Under the pieces are notes generated by a model. It was not told the origin of the DNA, did no database searches, and worked only from the letters and a program-made list of their open reading frames with translations. 64,000 bases of DNA, taken from NCBI GenBank assembly GCA_964487255.1, contig CAZAQV010000025.1, forward strand, positions 1-64,000, read 5' to 3'. Source of the DNA: CAZAQV01 sp964487255. Lineage in GTDB: Bacteria; Myxococcota_A; Polyangia; Polyangiales; CAZAQV01. Shown piece after piece: positions 41,645 through 50,298 of this stretch. The translations under genes and the position numbers were made by a program. Numbering within the stretch: the stretch's first letter is position 1; every line of letters starts with the position of its first letter.

Positions 41645-42430
41645 CTAGATGGTTCGTGGGGCCGACTCAAGTTCGTCCCGCAAAAGCTGCAACTGCCTGA
41701 TGGCGTCCTCGTGTACTTCGGATGCGGGCGCTCGTCTCACGGCCTCGAGCCAAGCTGCGAGCGCGTTCGTTTCGCCCATGCGAAGCTCGACAGCGAGTTC
41801 TCGAACACAAGCTGCGACCGAAGCAGGTGGGACGACCTCGCACTTGGCATAGACGCCTACAAGCCAACAGAGCCAGCGCGGGTCCGCAACGCGGCGACAA
41901 TACTCTAAAATGGCCGGAGCCGTCGCGTTGAGCTCGTCGCCTTGCAACGTGCCACTTTGCGTGGAGTTTGCGATGCGTTCGGCCATGCCTGCGACGATGC
42001 GCGAGGCGGTCTCCATATTGTTTTCCGCAAGGCTACGATACAGCAACGCATTGAGGATGTTCGTTCCGGTTCGCGAAGCGCTTGCCGAAAAATTGTCGAA
42101 CGAGTTTGAAGAACTTACGGAAGTGTCGAGGTCGAGTGCGGTCGCATCTTCGGAGAAGAGAAAATCTGTCTTGCCGATGCGAATTCTGTCGCGATGCTGC
42201 AGCGTAATTGCGCCTTGTATACGCTTGCCGTTGACGAAGGTGCCGTTGCGGCTGCCGTGGTCGACGAGCAGGTACCGCCCCTCGCGATTGACGATCGAAG
42301 CGTGCCTTCGTGAGGTGCTGTCTTCGACGACTCGAATCTGACATTTGCGGCTGCGCCCAACGTCCAAGTCTTGACCTTGCAACGCAATTCGATCGCTGCC
42401 GCAGACCAACCACTTCACATCAGGGGGCAT
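41645..42430 (-). CDS. FHA-domain protein (paralogue of 29648-30412)
   Basis: FHA domain at about residues 10-95: 'DVGRSRKCQIRVVEDSTSRR' , 'LVDHGSRNGTFVNGKRIQ', 'RIRIGKTDFLFSED'. C-terminal helical region (about 125-255) with 'LNALLYRSLAENNMETASRI', matching 'ICTVLYRSLRAGDVQNAKRI' of the paralogue. The gene converges on cheB with a 6-base gap. Its partner phosphoprotein is unknown. Confidence 0.85.
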   Translation of the reverse strand: MPPDVKWLVCGSDRIALQGQDLDVGRSRKCQIRVVEDSTSRRHASIVNREGRYLLVDHGSRNGTFVNGKRIQGAITLQHRDRIRIGKTDFLFSEDATALDLDTSVSSSNSFDNFSASASRTGTNILNALLYRSLAENNMETASRIVAGMAERIANSTQSGTLQGDELNATAPAILEYCRRVADPRWLCWLVGVYAKCEVVPPASVAACVRELAVELRMGETNALAAWLEAVRRAPASEVHEDAIRQLQLLRDELESAPRTI

Positions 42431-42465
42431 CTAGTATGAAGTGTAGCTGGAAAACTACACCCGCG

Positions 42466-43845
42466 CTAGACGATTTGCACTTTTTCCTGCGCGCGAAGCT
42501 TCCCTTCTTCGGCGACCGCGACAATTGCCATCAGCAAAAAGCAGCACACGCAGGCGACGCGCAGCGCGGTAAACGTGCCCTCCCAGCCTTGCATGCCCCA
42601 TAGCGTGTGCCCATCGGCGATTATGCCAAGGCCCAGTTTCGCAAAGCCGTCACCGAGCAGGTAGCCGAAGGTGCCCTTGACGCCGTCCGCTACGCTGACC
42701 GCGCTCTTGGGCACAAAGCCCACGCCTGAAACTCCGATCAGCAGCTGCGGCCCGAACACCAAAAAGCCGAGCGAAAAGAGCGAACCCAAGTACACCGTTT
42801 CGCTCTGTGCACGTTGGTAAAAACCGATGGCCACAAACATCAGCACCAGCGACACGCACGCCACGAGTCCGCGTCGTCCCGCGATCAAATCGGAAAGGCC
42901 GCCCCACAAGAACGTACCCAAGAGCGCGCCCACCTCAAACAGCGTGAAGCCCTGAATCGCGACGCTTTTACTCAAGCCGAGCGTCTGGACGGCGTATACG
43001 GTCGCCCACTGGTCGATACCGATGCGCACGGTGTACAAAAACACGTTCGCGAAACACAGCGTCCAGATGATCGGGTTTTTGATCACGAACTTCACGAACA
43101 GCTCGAAGCGGCTCATCTGGTGCTCGGCGGCAAAGCGGTCTTCCTCGCTGGGTGCTTCGTCAAAGAGCTCTTCGGCCGTGCCGAGCCCGTAGGCTTCCGG
43201 CGAATCGCTACCGATGCGTAAGCCGATCACGCCGAGCGCGAAGGCAACCGCGGACGGAAACAAAAACATGCCGACGACGTGGCCGTCGAAAAAATAGTGC
43301 GCGCCGAACAGCGCCACCGTCGCTGCCAGTGCGCCGCCCACGTTGTGCGAAAGGTTCCAGATGCCGAGGAACGTCCCGCGCAGCCGTCGCGGTGTCCATT
43401 TGGTCACCGTCGAGTACGACGACGGTCCACCGCCAGCCTGAAAGAGACCACTGATGCCGTAACAGAGCATCATCAGCGACACGCTCCTCGTGTCCGAGCC
43501 CAGGCTCAACCCAAAGCCAGTCATGGCCAACGACGAGGCGATGAGCAACACCGGCACCATCTTCTGCGTGTCCGTGCCGTCGATGAAGTACGAAAGCGCA
43601 GTCTTGCCAATGCCGTAGGTTAGCGAAAAACTCAGGCCGATGAGCCCCAGCTGCGTTTTGCTGAGCGCGTAGGTTTCGATCAGGTCGTTTTGCGCGACGT
43701 TGAAGTTCTTGCGGATGAGGTACATCGCCATGTAGCCGACAAAGACCACCAAGTAAGACTTCAAGAAGGCGCGCCGCCACATGCGCCTGCGCACCTTGAC
43801 GGAAAGCTCCAACGTTGGCAGTCGCCGTGGCTGCAAAAAGGCCAT
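42466..43845 (-). CDS. MFS transporter of the organophosphate:phosphate antiporter type (GlpT/UhpT/UhpC-like)
   Basis: Twelve predicted membrane segments. The N-terminus 'VGYMAMYLIRKNFNVAQNDL' and 'GLIGLSFSLTYGIGKTALSYFIDG' are characteristic of the family that exchanges sugar phosphate or glycerol-3-phosphate for phosphate. Also 'GGGPSSYSTVTKWTPRRLRGTFLGIWN' (in part), a family signature. Specific substrate not determinable; it could be a sensor-type UhpC-like homologue. Divergent from the SLC13-type permease gene; the 63-base gap is the shared promoter region. Confidence 0.88.
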   Translation of the reverse strand: MAFLQPRRLPTLELSVKVRRRMWRRAFLKSYLVVFVGYMAMYLIRKNFNVAQNDLIETYALSKTQLGLIGLSFSLTYGIGKTALSYFIDGTDTQKMVPVLLIASSLAMTGFGLSLGSDTRSVSLMMLCYGISGLFQAGGGPSSYSTVTKWTPRRLRGTFLGIWNLSHNVGGALAATVALFGAHYFFDGHVVGMFLFPSAVAFALGVIGLRIGSDSPEAYGLGTAEELFDEAPSEEDRFAAEHQMSRFELFVKFVIKNPIIWTLCFANVFLYTVRIGIDQWATVYAVQTLGLSKSVAIQGFTLFEVGALLGTFLWGGLSDLIAGRRGLVACVSLVLMFVAIGFYQRAQSETVYLGSLFSLGFLVFGPQLLIGVSGVGFVPKSAVSVADGVKGTFGYLLGDGFAKLGLGIIADGHTLWGMQGWEGTFTALRVACVCCFLLMAIVAVAEEGKLRAQEKVQIV

Positions 43846-43908
43846 CGCGGACGGACGTTAGCAGCTTTTTTCGTGACAGCTCCGTGCCGAAGGGACTAAA
43901 CACGGTCC

Positions 43909-45669
43909 ATGGGTAGCGATGCTTGGCTTGCGGTCGCGGTCGTCGTCGCGACATTCGTCGCGCTAGGCATCAGCCAGCTGCCCGCATACATCATTTTGTG
44001 GTCGGGGCTTGCGGTGCTGCTGGTCTCGGGCGTCGTTTCCGTCGAGCAAGGGCTTGCAGGTCTCGCCAACGAAGGCGTGGTGACCGTCGCGGTGCTCTTC
44101 ATCGTTGCCGCAGGTTTGCGCCAGACCGGCGCACTGGGCTTCGTCGTGCAGCGCGCGCTGGGTTATCCCAAGACGCTGCGTGGTGCCTTGTTTCGCATGG
44201 TCCTTCCAGTCAGCGTCTCGAGCGCTTTCTTGAATAACACGCCCGTCGTCGCCATGGTGATGCCGGCAGTGTTCGACTGGTGCAAGCGCGCGCTCTTGCC
44301 GCCTTCAAAGCTTCTCATTCCACTCAGCTACGCGGCCATCTTGGGCGGACTGTGCACGACCATCGGCACCAGCACCAACCTGGTGGTCAACGGCCTGCTG
44401 ATCGACGCGGGTCAGCCTGGACTCGGTTTGTTCGAAATCGCGTGGCTTGGCGTGCCGTGCGTGCTCGTCGGGGTGCTGTTCATCGTGGCCGCGGCGCCCA
44501 ATCTCTTGCCGGCGCGCTCCAGCATCGCGCAAGTTCCCACCGACCCGCGCGAGTACGTTGTCGAAATGCTTGCGGGCGAGGCCCTCGACGGCAAGTCCGT
44601 ACAAGACGCCGGCCTGCGTAACTTGCCGGGGCTCTACCTGATGGAAGTGCATCGCCGTGAGCGCATCATCGCGGCCGTTGACCCGACGCTTTTGCTCGAG
44701 CAAGGCGACCGCTTGGTGTTTGTGGGCGTCGTCGACTCGGTGCTCGACCTGCAACGCATCGCGGGGCTACAGCCCGTCACCCAGCAGGTGTTCAAGCTGC
44801 ACGCGCATCGCGCAGACCGCTGCTTCGCCGAAGTCGTCATCTCGTCCACCCATCCCAACGTGGGCGAGACCATTCGTGACGGTCGCTTCCGCACCCGTTA
44901 CGGCGCTGTGGTCATCGCGGTTTCGCGTGACGGTGCGCGACTCGCCGGTCGCATCGGTGACATCGAGCTGCACGTAGGCGATGTGCTCTTGGTCGAAACC
45001 ACGTCGGCGTTCGTCGAGCGGCACCGCAACTCGCGCGACTTTTACCTCGTGAGCCAGCTCGACGGTGAAGGGCCGCCCACCACCACGCGCGCGCCGTTGG
45101 CGCTCGCCATTTTGGTGGCCATGGTGGCGCTCGTCGGCTTCGGTTGGCTCTCGATGCTGCAGGGCTCCCTGGTCGCCGCGGGCCTGATGCTGCTCAGCAA
45201 GTGCTGCTCTGAAGAGACGGCGCGCCGCAGCGTCGACTGGGCCCTCTTGCTCGCGATCGCGGCCGCGTTTGGCCTTGGCGCCGCGCTCCAAGAGACCGGC
45301 GTCGCGCAGGCTTTGGCGTCGCTCATCCTGAGTCGCACCGCGAATAGCCCCTGGATCGCGCTCGTTCTCATCTACATCGTCACCGCCGTCCTGACCGAGT
45401 TCGTCACCAATAACGCCGCCGCGGTCATCGTGTTTCCGATCGCTCTGAGTACCGCACAGATGCTCGGCGTCGACCCCAAGCCCTTCATTGTCACCATCAT
45501 GTTCGCGGCCTCGGCAAGCTTCATCACGCCGCTGGGTTACCAGACCAACATGATGGTCTACGGCCCCGGTGGCTACCGGCTTACAGACTTCGCGCGCCTT
45601 GGCGTACCGCTCAGTCTGCTCATCGGCACGGTGACCTGCGTGCTTGCGCCGCGCATCTGGCCTTTCTAA
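43909..45669 (+). CDS. SLC13/DASS-type permease with two TrkA_C domains
   Basis: Two hydrophobic halves (about residues 5-200 and 385-585) surround two RCK-C/TrkA_C-like domains (about 215-375: 'EMLAGEALDGKSVQDAGLRN', 'VISSTHPNVGETIRDGRFR', 'ELHVGDVLLVET'). Family motifs 'FLNNTPVVAMVMPAV', 'GTSTNLVVNGL' and 'EFVTNNAAAVIVFPIAL', 'PLGYQTNMMVYGPGGY' are the SLC13 helical hairpins. Likely a sodium-coupled anion (dicarboxylate, sulfate or similar) transporter. Confidence 0.9.
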   Translation: MGSDAWLAVAVVVATFVALGISQLPAYIILWSGLAVLLVSGVVSVEQGLAGLANEGVVTVAVLFIVAAGLRQTGALGFVVQRALGYPKTLRGALFRMVLPVSVSSAFLNNTPVVAMVMPAVFDWCKRALLPPSKLLIPLSYAAILGGLCTTIGTSTNLVVNGLLIDAGQPGLGLFEIAWLGVPCVLVGVLFIVAAAPNLLPARSSIAQVPTDPREYVVEMLAGEALDGKSVQDAGLRNLPGLYLMEVHRRERIIAAVDPTLLLEQGDRLVFVGVVDSVLDLQRIAGLQPVTQQVFKLHAHRADRCFAEVVISSTHPNVGETIRDGRFRTRYGAVVIAVSRDGARLAGRIGDIELHVGDVLLVETTSAFVERHRNSRDFYLVSQLDGEGPPTTTRAPLALAILVAMVALVGFGWLSMLQGSLVAAGLMLLSKCCSEETARRSVDWALLLAIAAAFGLGAALQETGVAQALASLILSRTANSPWIALVLIYIVTAVLTEFVTNNAAAVIVFPIALSTAQMLGVDPKPFIVTIMFAASASFITPLGYQTNMMVYGPGGYRLTDFARLGVPLSLLIGTVTCVLAPRIWPF

Positions 45670-45694
45670 ACAGCGTCTTGCTACACTGGCGGGC

Positions 45695-46369
45695 GTGTTC
45701 GGCTTCTTTGTGCCCTTTCTCGTTCTCGGCGCGCTCTGGTGGTTTCTCTGGAGGTTTGTCTTCTCACGTCGCGCGCGGCTCTTGCGTCGTTTTGGGCAGC
45801 AGGGCGTGGTCTTGCTTTCGGCAGCCCGCGAGGGGCAGATTGCACGCTTTGTGGGTCGCGTTTCGTACCTCGACCCGCCGCTTGAGGCTCCGCTGAGTGG
45901 GCGCTCGTGCGTTTGCTACGAGGGGATCCTTGAGCAGATGCAGAGCTCCGGCAACAGCTCCCATTGGTCGAAGGTCGGCAGCGAGGTCAAGTCGGTTCGA
46001 GCGTTCTATCTTGACGGCGTACACGAACGCGCGATCGTGCAGCTTGAAAACCCTACCGTCCTTATCGTTGACGACCACCATACGAGGTCGGGTATGCTCG
46101 ATGATCCAACCGCCCGCGAACAAAAGTTCGCCCAGCGTATCGGGGTCTCCACGCAGGGTTTTGTCTTCAACAAGTCGATGCGCTACCGCGAGGGTGTGAT
46201 CGAAGAAGGTGAGCTCGTGGCCGTGGTCGGCAAGTGTATGTTCGAACGTGACCCGACGCCGGGCGCGCGCGGTGGCTACCGTGGTCAGGCGCTCCGTAAG
46301 CGCATCGTCCGTCCCGACGACCAAGACATGCTGCTCAGCGACGAGCCACAGGCTGCGCGCGTCAACTAA
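45695..46369 (+). CDS. Membrane protein with GIDE-like domain
   Basis: GTG at 45695 preferred; the frame opens at a TTG inside the previous gene. One N-terminal membrane segment 'FFVPFLVLGALWWFLWRFVF', then a soluble domain: 'IARFVGRVSYLDPPLEAPLSG', 'RSCVCYEG', 'SVRAFYLDGVHERAIVQLEN', 'EEGELVAVVGKCMFERD'. The order resembles the GIDE domain of bacterial 'E3 ligase-like' membrane proteins, where function is unknown. No RING motif. Confidence 0.65.
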   Translation: MFGFFVPFLVLGALWWFLWRFVFSRRARLLRRFGQQGVVLLSAAREGQIARFVGRVSYLDPPLEAPLSGRSCVCYEGILEQMQSSGNSSHWSKVGSEVKSVRAFYLDGVHERAIVQLENPTVLIVDDHHTRSGMLDDPTAREQKFAQRIGVSTQGFVFNKSMRYREGVIEEGELVAVVGKCMFERDPTPGARGGYRGQALRKRIVRPDDQDMLLSDEPQAARVN

Positions 46370-46559
46370 ATCAGCACAGCGAGTAGGTGTGGCTTCTTTG
46401 GGGCACTGTGACGGGATGCCCCACGTGTGAGGCGTGGCATGCTTTCGTGGAGGCCACGCTCGGTTGCCAAAAAAGCAGTGGATTGGCTGATGGCACAGAG
46501 CATGCACCTTCTTTTACCCACGTAAGAACGCGAACCCCTAGGACGGATAGGAGGCCCCC

Positions 46560-46856
46560 ATGGCCCATGGCAACAATGGCTACAGCTCGTACAGCGTTTG
46601 GGAGCGCATCAAGCGCGCGCTCGTGGGCGATGATGCCGAGAGCGTGAACGAGCAAGTGCTCTCGTCGCGGCACATTCTCGAAAACTACGAGCAGGCTCTC
46701 CGTTTCGGATATAGGTCGGCCCAGAAATACGGCGCTACCCATCCACGCTGGGGTGACGACATCGACAGTAAGCTGCGCTCGGAGTATCCCGGCGATTACC
46801 TGCGCGACCGAGCCAATATTCGCCACGCCTACGAGTTTTCGCGTTGCGCCAACTAG
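46560..46856 (+). CDS. Small hypothetical protein
   Basis: 98 residues with a good AGGAGG site 6 bases before ATG 46560. The composition is normal and helical ('VWERIKRALVGDDAESVNEQ', 'ENYEQALRFGYRSAQKY', 'GDYLRDRANIRHAYEFSR'). No known family. Its TAG stop lies inside the left terminal repeat of the MITE-like element, so the original C-terminus may have been longer. Confidence 0.65.
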   Translation: MAHGNNGYSSYSVWERIKRALVGDDAESVNEQVLSSRHILENYEQALRFGYRSAQKYGATHPRWGDDIDSKLRSEYPGDYLRDRANIRHAYEFSRCAN

Positions 46857-47014
46857 TGTCCGATCCACTCAGGTTGTCGCAGGAGGCGAAGAGAGGTTTG
46901 TTCGAATCAAGGCGCGAAAACGAAGGACGTGCAGCGTACATTCGAGTTTGAGTAACGCCGAGTCGGGCGAAGCTCACAAGAAAACTGTGACAACTTGGGT
47001 GGATCGGACACTAG
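46853..47014. mobile_element. MITE-like element with 30-bp terminal inverted repeats
   Basis: The ends 46853-46882 and 46985-47014 are inverted copies of each other with 27 of 30 positions matching. Both begin CTAGTGTCCGATCCAC on their own strand. The 102-bp interior has no coding potential and no similarity to the flanks. Element length is 162 bp. CTAG at each tip may be the duplicated target (as with IS5-type CTAG or TA insertions). No transposase of this type is present in the window. Confidence 0.75.
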
Positions 47015-48183
47015 AGGGCTTGGGGCGCGAACAGGCGTTCTTCGAGCAAGCGGCCTCGGGCATCGACACGGTAGCGCACGGCCATGTGCCAGCCGATGGT
47101 CTTGTCCTGACGCTTCCATGACGGCTTGGTGTTGCAGCGCGGACACGGCGCGCAACCGACTTTGGGGTCGCACACGCACTGAGGACACTGGGGCTGCACT
47201 TGGATGCGCGGGCCTTTGGCCACTGCGAGTCGTTCCGCGTAGAACAACACGTCAAGCTGCGCTTTGTCGTCATCCCAGCTCGGTAGGGCGCCGATACGGG
47301 TGCCTTGGCGGTCGATCCACTCCCAGTCTTCGGGCACATCAGCGCGCTGCTTTTTGACGAGTGCCTCGGTTTTGGGTTTCGCGCGTTCGAGCTCGCGGTC
47401 AAAGCGCGTGCGAAGGGTGCTCAAGAGCGGCTCGAGTGAAAGCGCAAAGTGCTCGCTACCGTCGAGCACCTTGGCCTCGGCGATCACAAAGTGCACGATG
47501 TTCGCCCCGAGGCTTCGCGCTTCGGCTTCGATGAGGTGCGCGCGAGAACACAAGCCCCATTGGTTGGGCGTGTCGAGAAGAAACATGGCGACCTTGGGGC
47601 GAGAGGTTTGTCCGCGCATGTCGGTTACGGTCCAGCTTTGAATCGGGTTGAAGCCGCGCCCATCTTCGGAGACGAAGTAGACCGCGTAAGCAGACGTGTT
47701 CTTTCCGTAGAAGCGATATTCGGTTCGCTCCGGGCTTTGGTCGATGTTGCCGCCCCACATGATGCTTCCGCCCCAGGGCTGCGCACCGGCGCTCATCAGC
47801 ACGCCGCGCACGGTGCCGCGTTGCTCCGGCCAAACTTGCAGCGGGAGGAGTTCTTGTCTCTTCCACTGACGCACCGCCTTGCGTTGGACCTGGTGGACGG
47901 TGAGCTGTTTAGCGGCGACGTCCTCACAGGGCATTTGCGCGACTGATGCTTTGTCGTTCGACGCGCTCTGTGCGTCCGTGCTTGCACTTTGTGCGTCCGC
48001 GCTTGCACTTTGTGCGTCCGCGCTTGCACTTTGTGCGTCCGCGCTTGCACTTTGTGCGCTCTGGTCCTGCACGCTCTCGTTTCGGGCACTTCGCTCATGC
48101 GCGCCGTGCGCTTCGGGCGATGCACCGCCGCACGCTGTAAGCAAGGGAGAAGCGATCATCCAAAAACATAACGGTCGAACCAT
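47011..48183 (-). CDS. Lipoprotein with heptapeptide repeats and Cys-rich C-terminus
   Basis: Start at ATG 48183 because the signal 'RPLCFWMIASPLLTACGG' (lipobox LTAC) follows. The linker contains about four to five SASADAQ-type repeats. The main domain (about 95-330) includes 'QVWPEQRGTVRGVLMSAGAQ', 'WGGNIDQSPERTEYRFYGKN' and 'GLCSRAHLIEAEARSLGANI'; no family recognised. Near the C-terminus a 'CPQCVCDPKVGCAPCPRC' cluster may bind metal. The TAG stop is formed by the terminal CTAG of the MITE. Follows the 48210-49289 gene by 26 bases (operon). Confidence 0.65.
   Translation of the reverse strand: MVRPLCFWMIASPLLTACGGASPEAHGAHERSARNESVQDQSAQSASADAQSASADAQSASADAQSASTDAQSASNDKASVAQMPCEDVAAKQLTVHQVQRKAVRQWKRQELLPLQVWPEQRGTVRGVLMSAGAQPWGGSIMWGGNIDQSPERTEYRFYGKNTSAYAVYFVSEDGRGFNPIQSWTVTDMRGQTSRPKVAMFLLDTPNQWGLCSRAHLIEAEARSLGANIVHFVIAEAKVLDGSEHFALSLEPLLSTLRTRFDRELERAKPKTEALVKKQRADVPEDWEWIDRQGTRIGALPSWDDDKAQLDVLFYAERLAVAKGPRIQVQPQCPQCVCDPKVGCAPCPRCNTKPSWKRQDKTIGWHMAVRYRVDARGRLLEERLFAPQAL
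47971..48054. repeat. 21-bp tandem repeat (four units) in lipoprotein gene
   Basis: TGCGTCCGCGCTTGCACTTTG repeats with starts at 47971, 47992, 48013 and 48034 and a partial fifth copy. On the minus strand it encodes seven-residue units (SASADAQ type) in the linker after the lipidated cysteine. In-frame copy-number variation is expected. Confidence 0.85.
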
Positions 48184-48209
48184 GCAGCGAGTCGCTTTCC
48201 GGTAGCCTG

Positions 48210-49289
48210 TTAGGGCAGGTCCAAGCTTGCGTTGACGGCATCGAACTGCATGCTCATCGATAGTTGCGTGCAGCGGTCGCTCTTCTCGGAGGCAGCGAGG
48301 TCCGCGAAGCCGCGCAGCAGGTTCGAAATCAATGATCCAGGAGCGCCGAGTCCTGGCTGCCACATGTTGAGACTCGCCAGCAGCCTGTCGACATCGATCC
48401 GGCCAGCAAAAATACCGCTCGCACTTGTGGTCGAGCCCAGCTCAAGTTCAAAGAAGACGTCCGACACCTCGATGTCGAAATCGACCCGGCCGCTATCGAT
48501 GCTGAGCGGAATGTGGGGCAACTGCACGCGCAGCTCACCTTGCTCAACCCAGCCTTTGCCGCGGATAAGCGCTTGGCCGCTCACGTCGAGGTACTCGCTA
48601 AGCGCGACGAGGCGTTGCCCACCGCTGAGCTGACCGCGGCGAAGCTTTGGCGGCATATCATCGAGCGTCTTTGCGGGGTAGAAGTGCACATCGACGCAGT
48701 CGTCCGAGGCGAGCGATGAGTCTGCGGTGGCGTCGAGACCTTCAAGCTGCACGACGAGCAGCATTCTTCCGCGTTCGATGGACTGGTCGAGAGCGTCATT
48801 GAGCGATAGCGCTTGCTCCAAGACGGGCCCCAGGTACGCAAACTGGTTGTCGACCGTGCCGCTCGCTCCCGTCTCGGGTAGGTCCTGGCAGTCTTGTGCG
48901 CACGGACAGCTCATCTCCGGCGTGCAATCGAGGTCAAAGCCTTCGCTTGAAATCGGATCACCTTGCTCGTCGTAGTCGGCGACATCCCAGTCGAGCATCG
49001 AGATGACGTACGTCTGAGTGAAACCACCTGCGCACTTGGTCGGCGCGGGCACCTCGCCGCAGCTCCAGCCTTTGGGGGGCTTGCCTGCGTCGCGCATGGT
49101 TGTGGCGTCAGCGCCAAGGCCGGTGTCCATGGCGACCGTGCTGTCGCGCCTCGCGACCGCTCCATCGCGGGCCAGCGAACTGTCCCGGCCCGCATCGCTC
49201 GATGTGTCGTCCAGGGCGGTGTGGTGTTTGCTGCAAGCCACAAACAGGAGCGACAAGCTCACGAAATAGAGCCAAGGACGTTTGTGCAT
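48210..49289 (-). CDS. Lipoprotein of unknown function
   Basis: Signal with lipobox FVAC (Cys19), a linker rich in Asp/Ala/Arg/Thr (about 25-68), then a 290-residue domain. It begins 'WSCGEVPAPTKCAGGFTQTYVISMLDWDVADYDE' (in pieces) and contains paired cysteines ('CTPEMSCPCAQDC'). Strand-like segments such as 'RVDFDIEVSDVFFELELG' follow, and the C-terminus reads 'CTQLSMSMQFDAVNASLDLP'. No recognised family. First gene of a two-gene lipoprotein operon. Confidence 0.65.
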   Translation of the reverse strand: MHKRPWLYFVSLSLLFVACSKHHTALDDTSSDAGRDSSLARDGAVARRDSTVAMDTGLGADATTMRDAGKPPKGWSCGEVPAPTKCAGGFTQTYVISMLDWDVADYDEQGDPISSEGFDLDCTPEMSCPCAQDCQDLPETGASGTVDNQFAYLGPVLEQALSLNDALDQSIERGRMLLVVQLEGLDATADSSLASDDCVDVHFYPAKTLDDMPPKLRRGQLSGGQRLVALSEYLDVSGQALIRGKGWVEQGELRVQLPHIPLSIDSGRVDFDIEVSDVFFELELGSTTSASGIFAGRIDVDRLLASLNMWQPGLGAPGSLISNLLRGFADLAASEKSDRCTQLSMSMQFDAVNASLDLP

Positions 49290-49389
49290 AACCGTCGGAG
49301 TACCTCAATGGTGCGAACCCTGCAAACCGGGCAGTTAGCCTAGCATCCACCCGCGTTACACCTGTCTCACTCATCGCATTAGGGTGCGC

Positions 49390-49560
49390 AGCCATGGTGC
49401 GATGAGCGTGCGGAGCCAAAGCAACGCGATTTGCCATTTGCAAATCGATCGTTGAGACGCGCAGCCGCGAAGAGCCATGGTGCGATGAGCGTGCGGAGCC
49501 AAAGCAACGCGATTTGCTATTTGCAAATCGATCGTTGAGACGCGCAGCCGCGAAGAGCCA
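49390..49560 (+). repeat. 83-bp direct repeat, two full copies plus start of a third
   Basis: Copy 1 is 49390-49472 and copy 2 is 49473-49555, with about one mismatch (ttgccatttg versus ttgctatttg). A third begins at 49556 ('agcca') and breaks off. Each copy contains an 8-bp inverted repeat CGATTTGC / GCAAATCG with a 5-base loop. The repeats lie in the promoter region of the next gene and at the left edge of the defence island. Confidence 0.85.
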
Positions 49561-49570
49561 TAAACAGAGC

Positions 49571-49627
49571 GTTCCCACGTGGGAACAAGGTTGTGCCCGT
49601 GTGGGAACGTTGTTTCCACGTGGGAAC
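49571..49627 (+). promoter_or_regulatory. Three 16-bp palindromic operator-like sites
   Basis: GTTCCCACGTGGGAAC at 49571-49586 is a perfect palindrome. Imperfect copies follow at 49593-49608 (13 of 16) and 49612-49627 (15 of 16). Start-to-start distances are 22 and 19 bp, about two helical turns, and the last site ends 32 bp before the ATG at 49660. This looks like a cooperative operator for a dimeric regulator, possibly the product of the downstream gene. Confidence 0.8.
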
Positions 49628-49659
49628 ACGAGCGGCGCGGCATCGTTTATCCTGCCGCC

Positions 49660-50295
49660 ATGCCTTCAGGTTTCGATCAACTGCACGCTTCAGCCCTTCG
49701 TGGCGTCGCCAAAAACAAAAAGCGCGCACGGGCGCTCGTGGCGGACATCCGCAAGCGCTCGACGCGCATGGCCGAAGACGCGCACGCGGTGGGCAAGGCG
49801 CTCGAAGAGCTCAGCGAAGAGCGCGTCTATTCCGCGCTCGGCTACGACAGCTTCGCGAAGCTACTCGATGGCGAAAAGCTGATGGGTCGCACGACGGCGC
49901 ACCGGCTGATGTCCATCGCGCAAACCTACAGCGCCGAGCAGGTCAAAGCGCTCGGCGTGCGCAAGGCCTATGCGCTGCTCTCGTATGCCGACGCGACGCC
50001 CAAGCTCGACCACGCTGCGCTGCTCTACTCAACCAATGCGCGCATCGGCAACAAACGCGTGGAGTCGATGACCATTCGCGACATCAACGAAGCCGCCAAA
50101 CGTGTGCGCGATTCCTCCGGTCGCCCCAAGCCGCGCTCCGGTCCCGAAAAGTTGGCCCGCACCGCCGCCCGCAAACTCCAAGCCCGCCTCCGTAAATCCG
50201 GCATCAAGCTCGCCAAGGTCAACATCGTGCGCCGCGAAGGCAAGCTCCGCCTCCAAGTCGAACTCGACGTCAGCGACGCCGGAAAGTTGGGGTAG
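49660..50295 (+). CDS. Putative DNA-binding protein with upstream palindromes
   Basis: 211 residues from ATG 49660; the frame opens earlier, but that part is the palindrome region. Lys/Arg-rich and helical: 'AKNKKRARALVADIRKRS', then 'GKALEELSEERVYSALGYDSF' followed by 'AKLLDGEKLMGRTTAHRLMS', a plausible helix-turn-helix region (about 60-95), and 'VKALGVRKAYALLSYADATP'. The basic C-terminus ends 'RRLQVELDVSDAG'-like. I do not recognise a named family; ParB/KorB-like or DUF-type regulators come to mind. The three palindromes just upstream suggest autoregulation. First gene of the island. Confidence 0.65.
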   Translation: MPSGFDQLHASALRGVAKNKKRARALVADIRKRSTRMAEDAHAVGKALEELSEERVYSALGYDSFAKLLDGEKLMGRTTAHRLMSIAQTYSAEQVKALGVRKAYALLSYADATPKLDHAALLYSTNARIGNKRVESMTIRDINEAAKRVRDSSGRPKPRSGPEKLARTAARKLQARLRKSGIKLAKVNIVRREGKLRLQVELDVSDAGKLG

Positions 50296-50298
50296 TCT

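Noticed and set aside
46371..46868. 165-residue frame on the minus strand opposite the 98-residue gene
   Set aside because: No RBS, no family resemblance; the plus-strand gene has AGGAGG and normal composition.
49390..49560. 83-bp repeats considered as CRISPR
   Set aside because: Direct tandem without spacers and too long a unit; no cas genes.
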